Program-made: the position numbers and the translations under genes | Notes under the pieces: generated by a model | What the model was told of the DNA's origin: nothing | Database searches by the model: none | The model's input: only the letters and a program-made list of their open reading frames with translations | Assembly: GCF_018918145.1 (NCBI RefSeq) | Contig: NZ_JAHLPX010000003.1 | Span: 118,783 to 182,782, forward strand | Reading direction: 5' to 3' | DNA length: 64,000 nt | From: Anaerotignum sp. MSJ-24 | Lineage (GTDB): Bacteria; Bacillota; Clostridia; Lachnospirales; Anaerotignaceae | Shown here: positions 34,047-42,963 of the stretch, one piece after another | Numbering within the stretch: the stretch's first letter is position 1 | How the letters are laid out: every line of letters starts with the position of its first letter

Positions 34047-34423
34047 AATAAATTTGTAATAATCTGATGGTATTTAAGAAAACAAAAGTTACATGTAAAT
34101 AAAGAAAATAAAAAAGATTAGTGTGAGGAACTATATTTTGTCTGCAATGGGCAATTAAAAATCACCGTGTTTGTTATAATTGATAAATAATTTTAGATTT
34201 ATTTATCAGATAATATATGATACAATAATATAGAATAACAGTTTAAATAAATTAATTTGTCTATATTTTGTATTGAGCATAATTTGCGACTTGAAGGTGC
34301 TTTTGATAATGCTGTTTAGGCTTAAGCTCTTATGTATAAATCAGATGTGACATTTGATGCCAATAATAGATATAGCTACATTTTTAATATTTATTTTGGG
34401 TTTTTACAGAAGAGAGGAAATGT
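34047..34423. other. AT-rich 377-base intergenic region
   Basis: No open frame is convincing here. It is AT-rich with several TATAAT-like boxes; TTGTCT...TAATTT spaced 17 bases (about 34257-34285) is a weak candidate promoter. It is the long regulatory region in front of the cyclic-di-GMP signalling gene. I see no recognisable riboswitch. Confidence 0.5.
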
Positions 34424-36469
34424 ATGGAATCTGAAAATAGCATGACAATGCAGCAGGCACAGGAAAAAATGAAAGTTTACGAAGAAGTTTTTGATATTGT
34501 TAGACTTCTTGATGAAAATTCAATAGGTAAAATAAAAAAACAGGATGTCAATGATAATGATATCAGTATGTTGCCGTGTGAATGTTATTCGTTCTGGAAC
34601 AAAACGCATCCATGTGATAATTGTATCTCGCTTAAGGCTTTTAATGAGAAAAGCCAGAGGACAAAGCTTGAGTTTTTGAACTCGGATATATATGAGGTCA
34701 TTTCAAAATATGTCGAGATTGACGGAAAGCCTTATGTAATGGAGCTTTTGAAACAGCTTGATGATGATACAATGCTTGATTTGGAAGGCCATGATAAGCT
34801 TTTAGGCAAGCTTACAATGTATACCGAAAAGCTCTATAAGGATGCGATCACCGGTGCATATAACAGATCATATTATGAAGACGAAATCAAAACCGTTAAC
34901 AGTTCAGCCGGTGTTGCCGTAATAGATTTGGATGATTTCAAGCTTTATAACGATACATACGGACATAATGCCGGTGATATTGTGCTTGCTACCGTTGCCA
35001 AAACAATAAGAAAATCTATAAGAAAAAATGATGTTTTTGTTCGTTACGGTGGAGATGAATTTGTTCTTGTAATGCCTAAAATTGAAGAAGAAACATTCAA
35101 TAAGAAGCTTGAAGAGATTAAAAACAACATTCGTTCAGCAGATATTCCCGGATATACAAGACTTAAGCTTTCGGTAAGCATAGGCGGAGTTATTGCAAAA
35201 AACGAAACAGTGGAGGACGCCGTTGTCAGAGCCGATAAACTTATGTATCAGGCAAAGAACGAGAAAGATATGGTTGTTACCCAGAACGGAGCCTTTGATG
35301 AGGACTCTATGGACGTTCTGCATGAAAGAGAAAGAATTAAACAGCAGATATTGATTGTTGACGATTCCGAAATGAATCGAGAGATACTAACAGAAATGCT
35401 TAAATCCGAATATAAAATATTAGAGGCCTGCAACGGTGAAGAATGTCTTTATATGCTTCAGCAATACGGAACCGGCATATCTATTGTCCTTCTTGATATT
35501 GTCATGTCGAAAATGGATGGCTTTCAGGTGCTTAGCGTTATGAACAGGAATCACTGGATAGAAGATATACCTGTAGTTATGATTTCCAGTGAGGATTCGG
35601 AGAGTTATATAAGGCGAGCTTACGAAATGGGGGTTTCGGACTATATAAGCAGACCGTTTGACGCAAAGATAGTATACCAGCGTGTTTCAAATACAATAAA
35701 GCTTTATGCTAAACAGAGAAGACTTATAACTCTTATTATAGACCAGATTTATGAAAAAGAGAAAAATAACCGTATGATGATTGGTATACTCAGCCAGATT
35801 GTCGAATTCAGAAATGGTGAAAGCGGACTTCATGTCCAGAATATTAATATTCTGACTGGAATGCTGATTGAAAGACTTGTACAGAAAACGGATAAATACA
35901 ATATAACATGGGCAGAGGGAGTCATTATAACAACGGCTTCGGCTCTCCATGATATCGGTAAAATAGGAATAGATGAAAAAATACTTAATAAGCCGGGTAA
36001 GCTGACCGATGAAGAATTTGAAATTATGAAAACACATACCGTTATAGGTGCATCAATACTGGAAGACCTTGATGTGTACAGAAACGAAGAGCTTGTTAAA
36101 ACAGCAAGGGACATTTGCAGATGGCACCATGAGCGATATGACGGAAAGGGATATCCCGACGGACTTAAGGGCGATGAAATACCTATTTCGGCACAGGTTG
36201 TTTCGCTTGCCGATGTGTATGATGCACTGGTCAGCAAGCGTGTTTATAAAAAATCGTTTACGCATGAACAGGCGATGAAGATGATTTTGAACGGTGAATG
36301 CGGACAATTTAATCCAATTCTTCTCGAGTGCCTTGTTGACATACAGGGCAGAATAAAAGAAGAAATGAGTTACGGCCTTGATGAAAGAGAACAGAAACAA
36401 AGAAATATGAGTATGCAGGCTCCTAAAATGCTAGGTAATAACTGGGAATTTTCGGGGGGGGGTATCTGA
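34424..36469 (+). CDS. GGDEF-receiver-HD-GYP cyclic-di-GMP protein with Cys-rich sensor
   Basis: 681 residues. N-terminal sensor of about 130 residues carries C52-x-C54 and C64-x2-C67. The GGDEF diguanylate cyclase (about 135-290) has active GGDEF at 209-213 and an RxxD inhibitory site at 200-203. A receiver (about 307-425) has phospho-acceptor D358, with KP replaced by R410-P. An HD-GYP phosphodiesterase follows (about 450-640), with H509-D510 and GYP 576-578. Making and breaking cyclic-di-GMP in one protein with a receiver between is unusual. The C-terminus ends in a G9 run (36454-36462). With eight G the protein would gain V-S-D-K-P-N-L-W and about ten more residues. Confidence 0.92.
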   Translation: MESENSMTMQQAQEKMKVYEEVFDIVRLLDENSIGKIKKQDVNDNDISMLPCECYSFWNKTHPCDNCISLKAFNEKSQRTKLEFLNSDIYEVISKYVEIDGKPYVMELLKQLDDDTMLDLEGHDKLLGKLTMYTEKLYKDAITGAYNRSYYEDEIKTVNSSAGVAVIDLDDFKLYNDTYGHNAGDIVLATVAKTIRKSIRKNDVFVRYGGDEFVLVMPKIEEETFNKKLEEIKNNIRSADIPGYTRLKLSVSIGGVIAKNETVEDAVVRADKLMYQAKNEKDMVVTQNGAFDEDSMDVLHERERIKQQILIVDDSEMNREILTEMLKSEYKILEACNGEECLYMLQQYGTGISIVLLDIVMSKMDGFQVLSVMNRNHWIEDIPVVMISSEDSESYIRRAYEMGVSDYISRPFDAKIVYQRVSNTIKLYAKQRRLITLIIDQIYEKEKNNRMMIGILSQIVEFRNGESGLHVQNINILTGMLIERLVQKTDKYNITWAEGVIITTASALHDIGKIGIDEKILNKPGKLTDEEFEIMKTHTVIGASILEDLDVYRNEELVKTARDICRWHHERYDGKGYPDGLKGDEIPISAQVVSLADVYDALVSKRVYKKSFTHEQAMKMILNGECGQFNPILLECLVDIQGRIKEEMSYGLDEREQKQRNMSMQAPKMLGNNWEFSGGGI

Positions 36470-36529
36470 TAAACCAAATTTATGGCAGTTCGGATACAAT
36501 GAAGAAAAATAACAAAGGAAGCTGACCTG

Positions 36530-37345
36530 ATGAAAAATAAATTTTTTATACCGTGTGTTTTATTTATGGCAGTATCTCTTCTTGGCGGCTGTGCAAAAAA
36601 TAATGCAGACAAATCGTATAAAGAAGATAATCTGCCGGAGCTTAATATCGGAATTGACGGAGTGTACGAGCCGTACACATATACCGATGAAAACGGAGAT
36701 TTAACAGGAATAGACATAGAACTTGCTAAAGAAGCTTGTGAAAGAATAGGAAGAAAAGCGGTTTTCATTCCGATTAAATGGGATAACAAAGATGAATATC
36801 TTAAAAACGGCGAAGTAGATTGTATATGGAGCTGCTTTACATATACAGGAAGAGAAAAAAAGTATCTTTGGGCAGGACCATATATGAACAGCAGACAGAT
36901 TGTTGTTGTCAGAAAATCCAGCGATATTAATGAGCTTGATGACTTAAACGGAAAAACAATAGCCGTTATGTCCAGCACAAAGCCGGAGGAGCTGCTGCTG
37001 GAAGGAGATAATGATAAATTTCCGAAAGTAGGCAGATTATATTCGGTTGAAAATATGGATATAGTTTTTGCAATGCTAAGAAATGAGTATGCTGATGCGG
37101 CAGCCTGCCATGAGGTTGTTGCGGCTGAATATATAAATGAGTTTCCGGAATTATATAAAATTTTGGATGAAAGCCTTTTGGACGCAAAAGTCGGTGTTGC
37201 CTTTGAAAAAGACGGCGACAAAGAGCTTGCCGATGAACTGACAAAGGCACTTGAAGAAATGAGAAACGACGGAACATCTAAAGAAATTTTACAAAAATAT
37301 GGTATTGATGCTAACAAAGCTTTGGAGGTAAAGGAATTTGAGTAA
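36530..37345 (+). CDS. Family 3 solute-binding lipoprotein
   Basis: 271 residues. Signal and lipobox LLGGC put the lipidated Cys at 21. The type 3 binding-protein fold (amino-acid binding type) is seen in NIGIDGVYEPYTYTDENG, GIDIELAKEACERIG and VDCIWSCFTYTGRE. No permease or ATPase genes follow; instead a hybrid kinase starts inside its stop region, so it probably presents ligand to a sensor kinase rather than importing it. AAGGAAG upstream of the ATG. Confidence 0.9.
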   Translation: MKNKFFIPCVLFMAVSLLGGCAKNNADKSYKEDNLPELNIGIDGVYEPYTYTDENGDLTGIDIELAKEACERIGRKAVFIPIKWDNKDEYLKNGEVDCIWSCFTYTGREKKYLWAGPYMNSRQIVVVRKSSDINELDDLNGKTIAVMSSTKPEELLLEGDNDKFPKVGRLYSVENMDIVFAMLRNEYADAAACHEVVAAEYINEFPELYKILDESLLDAKVGVAFEKDGDKELADELTKALEEMRNDGTSKEILQKYGIDANKALEVKEFE

Positions 37346-39878
37346 GAATACATCAGATAAACCTAAAAGCAATAAAAAAGGCTTCAGTCAGCTGATTATC
37401 GTTATAGGCATTACTATATTTTTGATTATTTTTGCTTTGAGTTCAATAAGAGACAGAAGAAATCTCGAAAACGAGATACAAGGAACGCTGGATTATCTTA
37501 AATCACAGTGTATCAGCTATGATGCGGTAACGGCATCCGATAAATCAAAAAGTCTTATGTGGCTCAGTGATGAAGTTATTGAAGTAGTCAGAGATATGGA
37601 AAGGGATAATACTGCGATTGATTCAAATTATCTTAAAAATCATGCTGACGGACAAAGATTAACCGGAATTATTGTTACGGACGAAAATAATGAGCTTCTT
37701 TGCGAATATAATAAAGCGGATTCTGATTACTATTTCTGGAAGAGCATTATTGACAGCAAAACAATGAGCGATGTTTCAGAACACGAAGAAAAGGTTGTTG
37801 TCGAAAGAGTTGAAACAAACGGTGCAATATATGATTTTGCTGCGGTTTCGAGAAGAGACAAACCGGGAGTTGTGATTGGATACTATTGTCAGAATACGGG
37901 TGCTGTCCGTTCAAAATATACCGCTGTGGAAAATCTTCTCAGCGTTTATAATCTTGATATGGACGGAACGCTTATTATAACGGACGGAGAAAGAGTTTAT
38001 TCTGCCAATGATGAAAATATAAACGGAAAAGACGTTGAAGACTGCGATGTTATATCGGTTCTCGATAATACAAAACAAAACGGAAATCTGCTGAAGTTTT
38101 CGTATAACGGAAAAACTTATTACGGCGGAAAAGCAAAATGCCGTGATTATCATTTGTATGTATATTATCCTATGATGTCTGCCTTTAGCCAGTGTATGAA
38201 TATTATGCTGTATACACTGTTCATAATTGTTGCATTTTTGTTTATAATGAGTGCAATTCACCAGAAATCAAATAATGCACATATAATGGAGATTAATAAA
38301 CAGAACAGTATTATAGGCGCAATAAGTGAAATATACTTGATAACATTCCTTGTTGATATAAAAAGACAAGTTGTGAAGGTGTTTAAATCACCTAAAGCAA
38401 TAAATGGTATGTTTGGACATACGGATAATGATTACCATGCACTTACACAGGCTTGTGATCTGTATGTGGACGAAAAATATCGTAAGGCATACAGTGAGTT
38501 TATTGATATATCAACAATGCAGGAAAGACTTAAGGATATGGAAAACTTAAGCTTTACATATAAGGATATTTACAGTACATGGTATCAGACGTTTATAATT
38601 CCGAGAGAAAAAGATGCGGAAGGTAATGCAGTTTCTGCGGTGCTTGCCACAAGAGATGTTACCGAGCAGATTGAAAAAGAGCATGAATATAACGATAAGC
38701 TGATAAAAAGTGCAGAGGAAGCAAATAAGGCAAATATAGCCAAAACCGATTTTCTCAGAAGAATGAGCCATGATGTAAGAACACCGATAAACGGTATACG
38801 AGGCATGCTTGAGATTGCCAATCATTTTCCGAATGATATGGAAAAGCAGACTGAATGCAGAAAAAAGATATGGTCGGCGTCGGGGTATCTGCTTGACTTG
38901 GTCAACGATATACTGGATATGAGTAAGCTTGAATCCGGAGAAATAACTCTTGAAAATGTACCGTTTAATTATAATTCGGTTGTTAATGACGTTGTATCAA
39001 TGACAAAGGTTCAGGCAAACGAAAGAGGTGTTACATTTGATGTAATAGACAACGGCAGTATTGAAAATCCGAATATAATCGGAAGTCCTTTACATCTGAG
39101 AAGAATATATATGAATATCGTAAGCAATGCGGTTAAATATACTCCGGCAAAAGGCTCTGTTACATTATGCACAAGAGAAATAAAAATATCTCCGAACCGT
39201 TCGGAATATGAATTTATTTGTTACGATACCGGTATAGGAATGAGCAAAGAATTCCAGAAGCATATGTTTGAACCGTTTACACAGGAAAACAGTGATGTAA
39301 GAACGTCTTATAAAGGAACCGGACTCGGTCTTGCAATAACTAAGAGTCTTGTCGAAAAAATGGGAGGAAGTATTTCGGTTTTAAGCGAAAAAGGCAGAGG
39401 AACAACCTTCAGTGTTAAAATACCGTTTGAGATAAATAAAAATGCAAAAGAAGATGATAACTCTTTACAAACAGCACAGGAAAGTGATTTAATAAAAGGA
39501 GTGAAAGTACTTCTTGTTGAAGATAATGACCTTAACATGGAAATTGTGGAATTCATTTTGGAAAATGAAGGAGCGATTGTAACAAAAGCATGGAACGGCC
39601 AGCAGGCAGTCGATATTTTCAGAGAATCTAAGCCGGGAGATATAGATGTTATATTAATGGATCTTATGATGCCTGAACTTAATGGAATACAGGCAACCAA
39701 GCTTATCCGATCTATGAACAGAGCTGATGCTTCTACAATACCGATTATTGCAATGACGGCAAATGCTTTTAAAGAGGATATGGAAATGAGCAGGGAGGCA
39801 GGAATGAATGAACATCTTGCAAAGCCCCTTGATTCACAAAAAATTATTACAACAATAGCAAAATATATTAAAAAATAA
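37338..39878 (+). CDS. Hybrid sensor histidine kinase with receiver, TTG start
   Basis: 846 residues. Starts at TTG 37338 within the end of the preceding gene, with GGAGGT about eight bases upstream. Membrane helices near residues 17-36 and 290-312 flank a 255-residue extracytoplasmic sensor. A PAS-like part, then HisKA with phospho-His 478 (RRMSHDVRTPINGIRGM), ATPase with NAVKYTP, DTGIGMS and GTGLGLAI, and a receiver (about 720-845) with phospho-Asp 775. It probably senses the neighbouring lipoprotein. Translational coupling by overlap supports a functional pair. Confidence 0.92.
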   Translation: MSKNTSDKPKSNKKGFSQLIIVIGITIFLIIFALSSIRDRRNLENEIQGTLDYLKSQCISYDAVTASDKSKSLMWLSDEVIEVVRDMERDNTAIDSNYLKNHADGQRLTGIIVTDENNELLCEYNKADSDYYFWKSIIDSKTMSDVSEHEEKVVVERVETNGAIYDFAAVSRRDKPGVVIGYYCQNTGAVRSKYTAVENLLSVYNLDMDGTLIITDGERVYSANDENINGKDVEDCDVISVLDNTKQNGNLLKFSYNGKTYYGGKAKCRDYHLYVYYPMMSAFSQCMNIMLYTLFIIVAFLFIMSAIHQKSNNAHIMEINKQNSIIGAISEIYLITFLVDIKRQVVKVFKSPKAINGMFGHTDNDYHALTQACDLYVDEKYRKAYSEFIDISTMQERLKDMENLSFTYKDIYSTWYQTFIIPREKDAEGNAVSAVLATRDVTEQIEKEHEYNDKLIKSAEEANKANIAKTDFLRRMSHDVRTPINGIRGMLEIANHFPNDMEKQTECRKKIWSASGYLLDLVNDILDMSKLESGEITLENVPFNYNSVVNDVVSMTKVQANERGVTFDVIDNGSIENPNIIGSPLHLRRIYMNIVSNAVKYTPAKGSVTLCTREIKISPNRSEYEFICYDTGIGMSKEFQKHMFEPFTQENSDVRTSYKGTGLGLAITKSLVEKMGGSISVLSEKGRGTTFSVKIPFEINKNAKEDDNSLQTAQESDLIKGVKVLLVEDNDLNMEIVEFILENEGAIVTKAWNGQQAVDIFRESKPGDIDVILMDLMMPELNGIQATKLIRSMNRADASTIPIIAMTANAFKEDMEMSREAGMNEHLAKPLDSQKIITTIAKYIKK

Positions 39879-39894
39879 AATTAGGGAGAGAGCA

Positions 39895-40248
39895 ATGACG
39901 ATTGAAGAATGCTATGAGGCAATAGAATCAGATTATAAGAGTGTGTTTAAAAGATTCGGAAACGGTGCAATGGTAAAGAGATTTGCAATAAAATTTCTCA
40001 ATGATCCAAGCTTTAATGAGCTTAAAGACGGAATTTAAAATAATGATGTTGAAAAAGCCTTCAGAGCTGCACATACGTTAAAGGGTATCTGCCTTAATCT
40101 CGGCTTTGACAAGCTTTTCGAGGTCAGCGCGGCACTTACAGATGAGCTTAGAGGCAAGGATAAGCTTCCGGAATGTTCAGATATGTTTGCGGCTGTTGAA
40201 AAGCAGTATAATATTCTTGTTGAAAACATTAAAAATGTAGAAGCATAA
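39895..40248 (+). pseudogene. HPt phosphotransfer protein interrupted by an in-frame stop
   Basis: The frame ATG 39895 to TAA 40246-40248 would code for 117 residues of a histidine phosphotransfer domain, with AFRAAHTLKGICLNLGF carrying the phospho-His (residue 60). TAA at codon 48 (40036-40038) stops it. GAA would give the expected ENNDVEKAFRAAHT, so one G-to-T change explains it. GGGAGAG precedes the ATG, 17 bases after the hybrid kinase. The intact protein would pass phosphate from the kinase receiver to a response regulator. No restart with a ribosome site is obvious after the stop. Confidence 0.85.
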
Positions 40249-40257
40249 AAATTAGAA

Positions 40258-40305
40258 CTCCTTTATTCCGGCACGAATATAAAAACCGGAATAAAGGAGC
40301 TTTTT
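40258..40305. terminator. Strong bidirectional terminator
   Basis: CTCCTTTATTCCGG (40258-40271) pairs perfectly with CCGGAATAAAGGAG (40286-40299), followed by five T. Confidence 0.9.
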
Positions 40306-40317
40306 AGTTACGGAAAT

Positions 40318-41283
40318 TTATTTTGTGAGTAGTTTTGCAAGACGTTCTTTATAGAGCTTTGAATTGAAGTTTTTCATGACATAGCAGTTTGGTTCGGAAA
40401 AACCGAAAGGCTTGTCTTCAAATCCGTTTAAGCCGGCAAGCGGAGAACCGTCATAAAGAACTACCTGTCCGTATGTAGCAGGCTCATTAATACATACATA
40501 TCCCATGCAGGGAACTACATCGCATATATCGTCCCAAAGAACACGGGCCATTGTTACGGCATCGGGCAAATCAACAAAACGTCTTCCTTTACAGCGTATA
40601 TTAAACTGAGCAAGACCTTCGTTACATTCAACGGCGAATTTTGCAATCGGCTTTCCTGATGCAAGCAATTCGTCCATATCCTTAACAGTCCACGCCGCAG
40701 CACCTATGCAAATATCAAATCCGCCTATGTAAATGGGAACACCGCAGTTCATCATAATTCTGTATGCTTCAGCATCGGCATATACGTTGAATTCGGCAAC
40801 AGAAGTTGTGTTTCCGGGGCCGAATCCGGCTGTACCCATTGTCCATATTGCTTTAACCTTTTTCATTGTGTCGGGAGCTTTTAATATTGCAAGAGCAATG
40901 TTAGTAACCGGTCCTATTGCAACGATTTCAACCTCGTTTGGATTTTTTTCGACAATATCGATAATTGCATCGGCCGCATGAACGCCTTCAACGGCTTTTA
41001 ATGTAGGGTGGATTAAATCCATATCGCCCATTCCGTCTTCACCATGTACATTTTGTGCATGAACACGTTCTCTTATAAGCGGTCTGTCTGCTCCGGCATA
41101 AACAGGTACAATATTTCCTGTTATCTCCATAGTCTGTAAGCAGTTTGCCGTTGCAAGCTCAAGAGGAGCATTTCCGCTTACTGTTGTCATTGCAAGCACC
41201 TCAATATCATCGGAAAGAAGTGCCATAAGTATAGCAACAGCGTCGTCCGAGCCTGTGTCTGTGTCAATAATAAGCTTTCTCAT
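40318..41283 (-). CDS. Nucleoside hydrolase (IunH family)
   Basis: 321 residues. DTDTGSDDAVAILMAL at residues 7-22 is the calcium-binding motif of inosine-uridine preferring nucleoside hydrolases. Further typical parts are VTTVSGNA-like MTTVSGNAPLELAT, AIGPVTNIALAI and EFNVYADAEAYRIMM with the catalytic region before CIGAAAWT. Enzymes of this family split nucleosides into base and ribose for salvage. GAGGT lies before the ATG. It is divergent from a Crp/Fnr-type regulator, which may control it. Confidence 0.92.
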   Translation of the reverse strand: MRKLIIDTDTGSDDAVAILMALLSDDIEVLAMTTVSGNAPLELATANCLQTMEITGNIVPVYAGADRPLIRERVHAQNVHGEDGMGDMDLIHPTLKAVEGVHAADAIIDIVEKNPNEVEIVAIGPVTNIALAILKAPDTMKKVKAIWTMGTAGFGPGNTTSVAEFNVYADAEAYRIMMNCGVPIYIGGFDICIGAAAWTVKDMDELLASGKPIAKFAVECNEGLAQFNIRCKGRRFVDLPDAVTMARVLWDDICDVVPCMGYVCINEPATYGQVVLYDGSPLAGLNGFEDKPFGFSEPNCYVMKNFNSKLYKERLAKLLTK

Positions 41284-41412
41284 TTAAAATACCTCCTGTG
41301 TTTTGTTGATTTTAGTATAATACCGGTATAAAATTAAAAAAAGGTCAAGTGACTAATTTTGAAATAATGATAAAAAATCGGTAAATATGACTGAAAATAA
41401 GGAAGAAATATT

Positions 41413-42060
41413 ATGAAAAATACTATGAATAAATTGCAGAAAATTTTAGAGGACGCTCCGAAGAAAATTAAAGAAAGCTGGATTGAAAAAAATGTATCTG
41501 CCGGTATGCCTATACTTATCCAGAATGATGAGCATAAGTTTTTGTATATTCTTATAAGCGGTACGGCAAGCGTATCAATACTTTTGAGCAGAGGAACCGT
41601 TATGCCGCTGTTTGTGAATGAACCATGGAGTATTCTCGGAGAGATGGAGATATTCTGTAAAATAAAAAATATTGCTACCGTTACGGCAATAACCGATTGC
41701 CGTCTGCTTCTGATAAATCAGGATAATCTGTTAAAATGGATTAATGAACGTCCGGATTTTGCAGTGACTATGCTTGACGAGATTTCAACAAAAGCGGTAT
41801 ATATTACCCAGAAGGTAATAAGGCTTTCAAGCATGACTGTTGATGAGCGAGTGTTGGATTGTCTGCTTTTGGCTAATGAAGAAGGCAAGCTTGAAAATAT
41901 GGATAAACAGAATTTGTGTATTCAGTGTTGTGCTCCGTTAAGGAGTATTAATAGAAGTGTTTCACATTGGAAAGATAAAGGTGTAGTTATGTATGAAAAG
42001 AAAAAATTTTATATACCGGATATTGAAAAGGCATATAAGGCTTTAAATTATTGTAAATAA
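41413..42060 (+). CDS. Crp/Fnr-family transcriptional regulator
   Basis: 215 residues. An N-terminal cyclic-nucleotide-binding-like barrel (about 20-130; ILISGTASVSILLSRGTVMPL, EPWSILGEMEIFCKIKNIATVTA) and a C-terminal winged helix (about 145-210; SINRSVSHWKDKGVVMYEKKKFYIPD). No Fnr-type N-terminal cysteine cluster is seen, so it may sense a nucleotide or other small molecule. AAGGAAG upstream of the ATG. It is divergent from the nucleoside hydrolase, so control of that gene is plausible. Confidence 0.88.
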   Translation: MKNTMNKLQKILEDAPKKIKESWIEKNVSAGMPILIQNDEHKFLYILISGTASVSILLSRGTVMPLFVNEPWSILGEMEIFCKIKNIATVTAITDCRLLLINQDNLLKWINERPDFAVTMLDEISTKAVYITQKVIRLSSMTVDERVLDCLLLANEEGKLENMDKQNLCIQCCAPLRSINRSVSHWKDKGVVMYEKKKFYIPDIEKAYKALNYCK

Positions 42061-42342
42061 CATTTTATTTAACAATATAAATGCAGATGGTTCTGAGTGA
42101 AAGTGAATATGAACCGAAAAATAAGGCAATAATATTTGTGAAAAACACTAAAAAGTTTTAAATTTTGTATCTATTTTTGTACAAAAAATATATAAAATTT
42201 ATTATTATATATTAATTTACAGGATAAATCAACTGTTTTTGCAAAAAAACTTACATTTTAAAAAAATAAATGTTATAATATGTATACAATGTGTAGAAAA
42301 TGTATAAATAAATATTTTTATTAAAAACAGGGAGGGATTATG
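42061..42342. other. AT-rich intergenic region before the CarD gene
   Basis: About 280 bases of very AT-rich sequence. TTACAT and TATAAT (about 42272-42295) form a candidate promoter for the CarD gene. I see no structured RNA. Confidence 0.5.
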
Positions 42343-42852
42343 ATGTTCAGCAAGGATGACCTTGTGGTATACGGATCAGAAGGTGTGTGCAAAATTGTGG
42401 ATATTACGCTTAGGGAGTTTAACGGCGCAGATAAGGAATATTATATTCTTGTACCTGTCGGAGATAAAAAATCGACGGTATATGTTCCGGTCGGAAATCC
42501 GAAGCTTGAGGCAAAGATGCACAGAATACTTTCGTCCGAAGAAATTATGAACCTTATTTCCGAAATGCCGGAGCAGGAGGAAATGTGGATTGATAACGAG
42601 TCGGTAAGAAAGGCAACCTATCAGGAGGTTATCAAAAACGGCAGACATAAGGAGCTTATATCGCTTATAAAAGCTGTTCACAGACATCAGCAGGAGCTCA
42701 AAACAAAGGGCAAAAAGCTTCACCAGAGCGATGCAAGATTTTTTGCAGAGGCCCAGAAAATGCTCCATAGTGAATTTTCCGTTGTGCTGAATATAAAGCA
42801 GGAGGAAGTATTGCCGTTTATAATGAATGAACTGGATATGGCAAGAGCGTAA
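42343..42852 (+). CDS. CarD-family RNA polymerase-binding regulator
   Basis: 169 residues from the second of two adjacent ATGs, chosen because GGAGGG at 42331-42336 gives better spacing. The N-terminal CarD/TRCF RNA polymerase interaction domain is FSKDDLVVYGSEGVCKIVDI, then YYILVPVGDKKSTVYVPV. An all-helical C-terminal domain follows. CarD members bind the polymerase beta subunit and stabilise open complexes, often at rRNA and stress promoters. It is monocistronic. Confidence 0.93.
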   Translation: MFSKDDLVVYGSEGVCKIVDITLREFNGADKEYYILVPVGDKKSTVYVPVGNPKLEAKMHRILSSEEIMNLISEMPEQEEMWIDNESVRKATYQEVIKNGRHKELISLIKAVHRHQQELKTKGKKLHQSDARFFAEAQKMLHSEFSVVLNIKQEEVLPFIMNELDMARA

Positions 42853-42859
42853 GAATTTT

Positions 42860-42902
42860 AACGCCGTAGGTCGGTAAATAACCGGCTTACGGCGTTTTTT
42901 GT
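42860..42902 (+). terminator. Terminator of the CarD gene
   Basis: AACGCCGTA (42860-42868) pairs with TACGGCGTT (42888-42896), then a T run. Confidence 0.88.
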
Positions 42903-42963
42903 TGACTTGTGGATATGGTACGGACTATTATATTCTTAAGCTAATATTTCGGAGGATGGAATT

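Noticed and set aside
36370..37353. 327-codon minus-strand frame opposite the solute-binding lipoprotein
   Set aside because: It is serine-rich shadow sequence against a clearly conserved lipoprotein gene.
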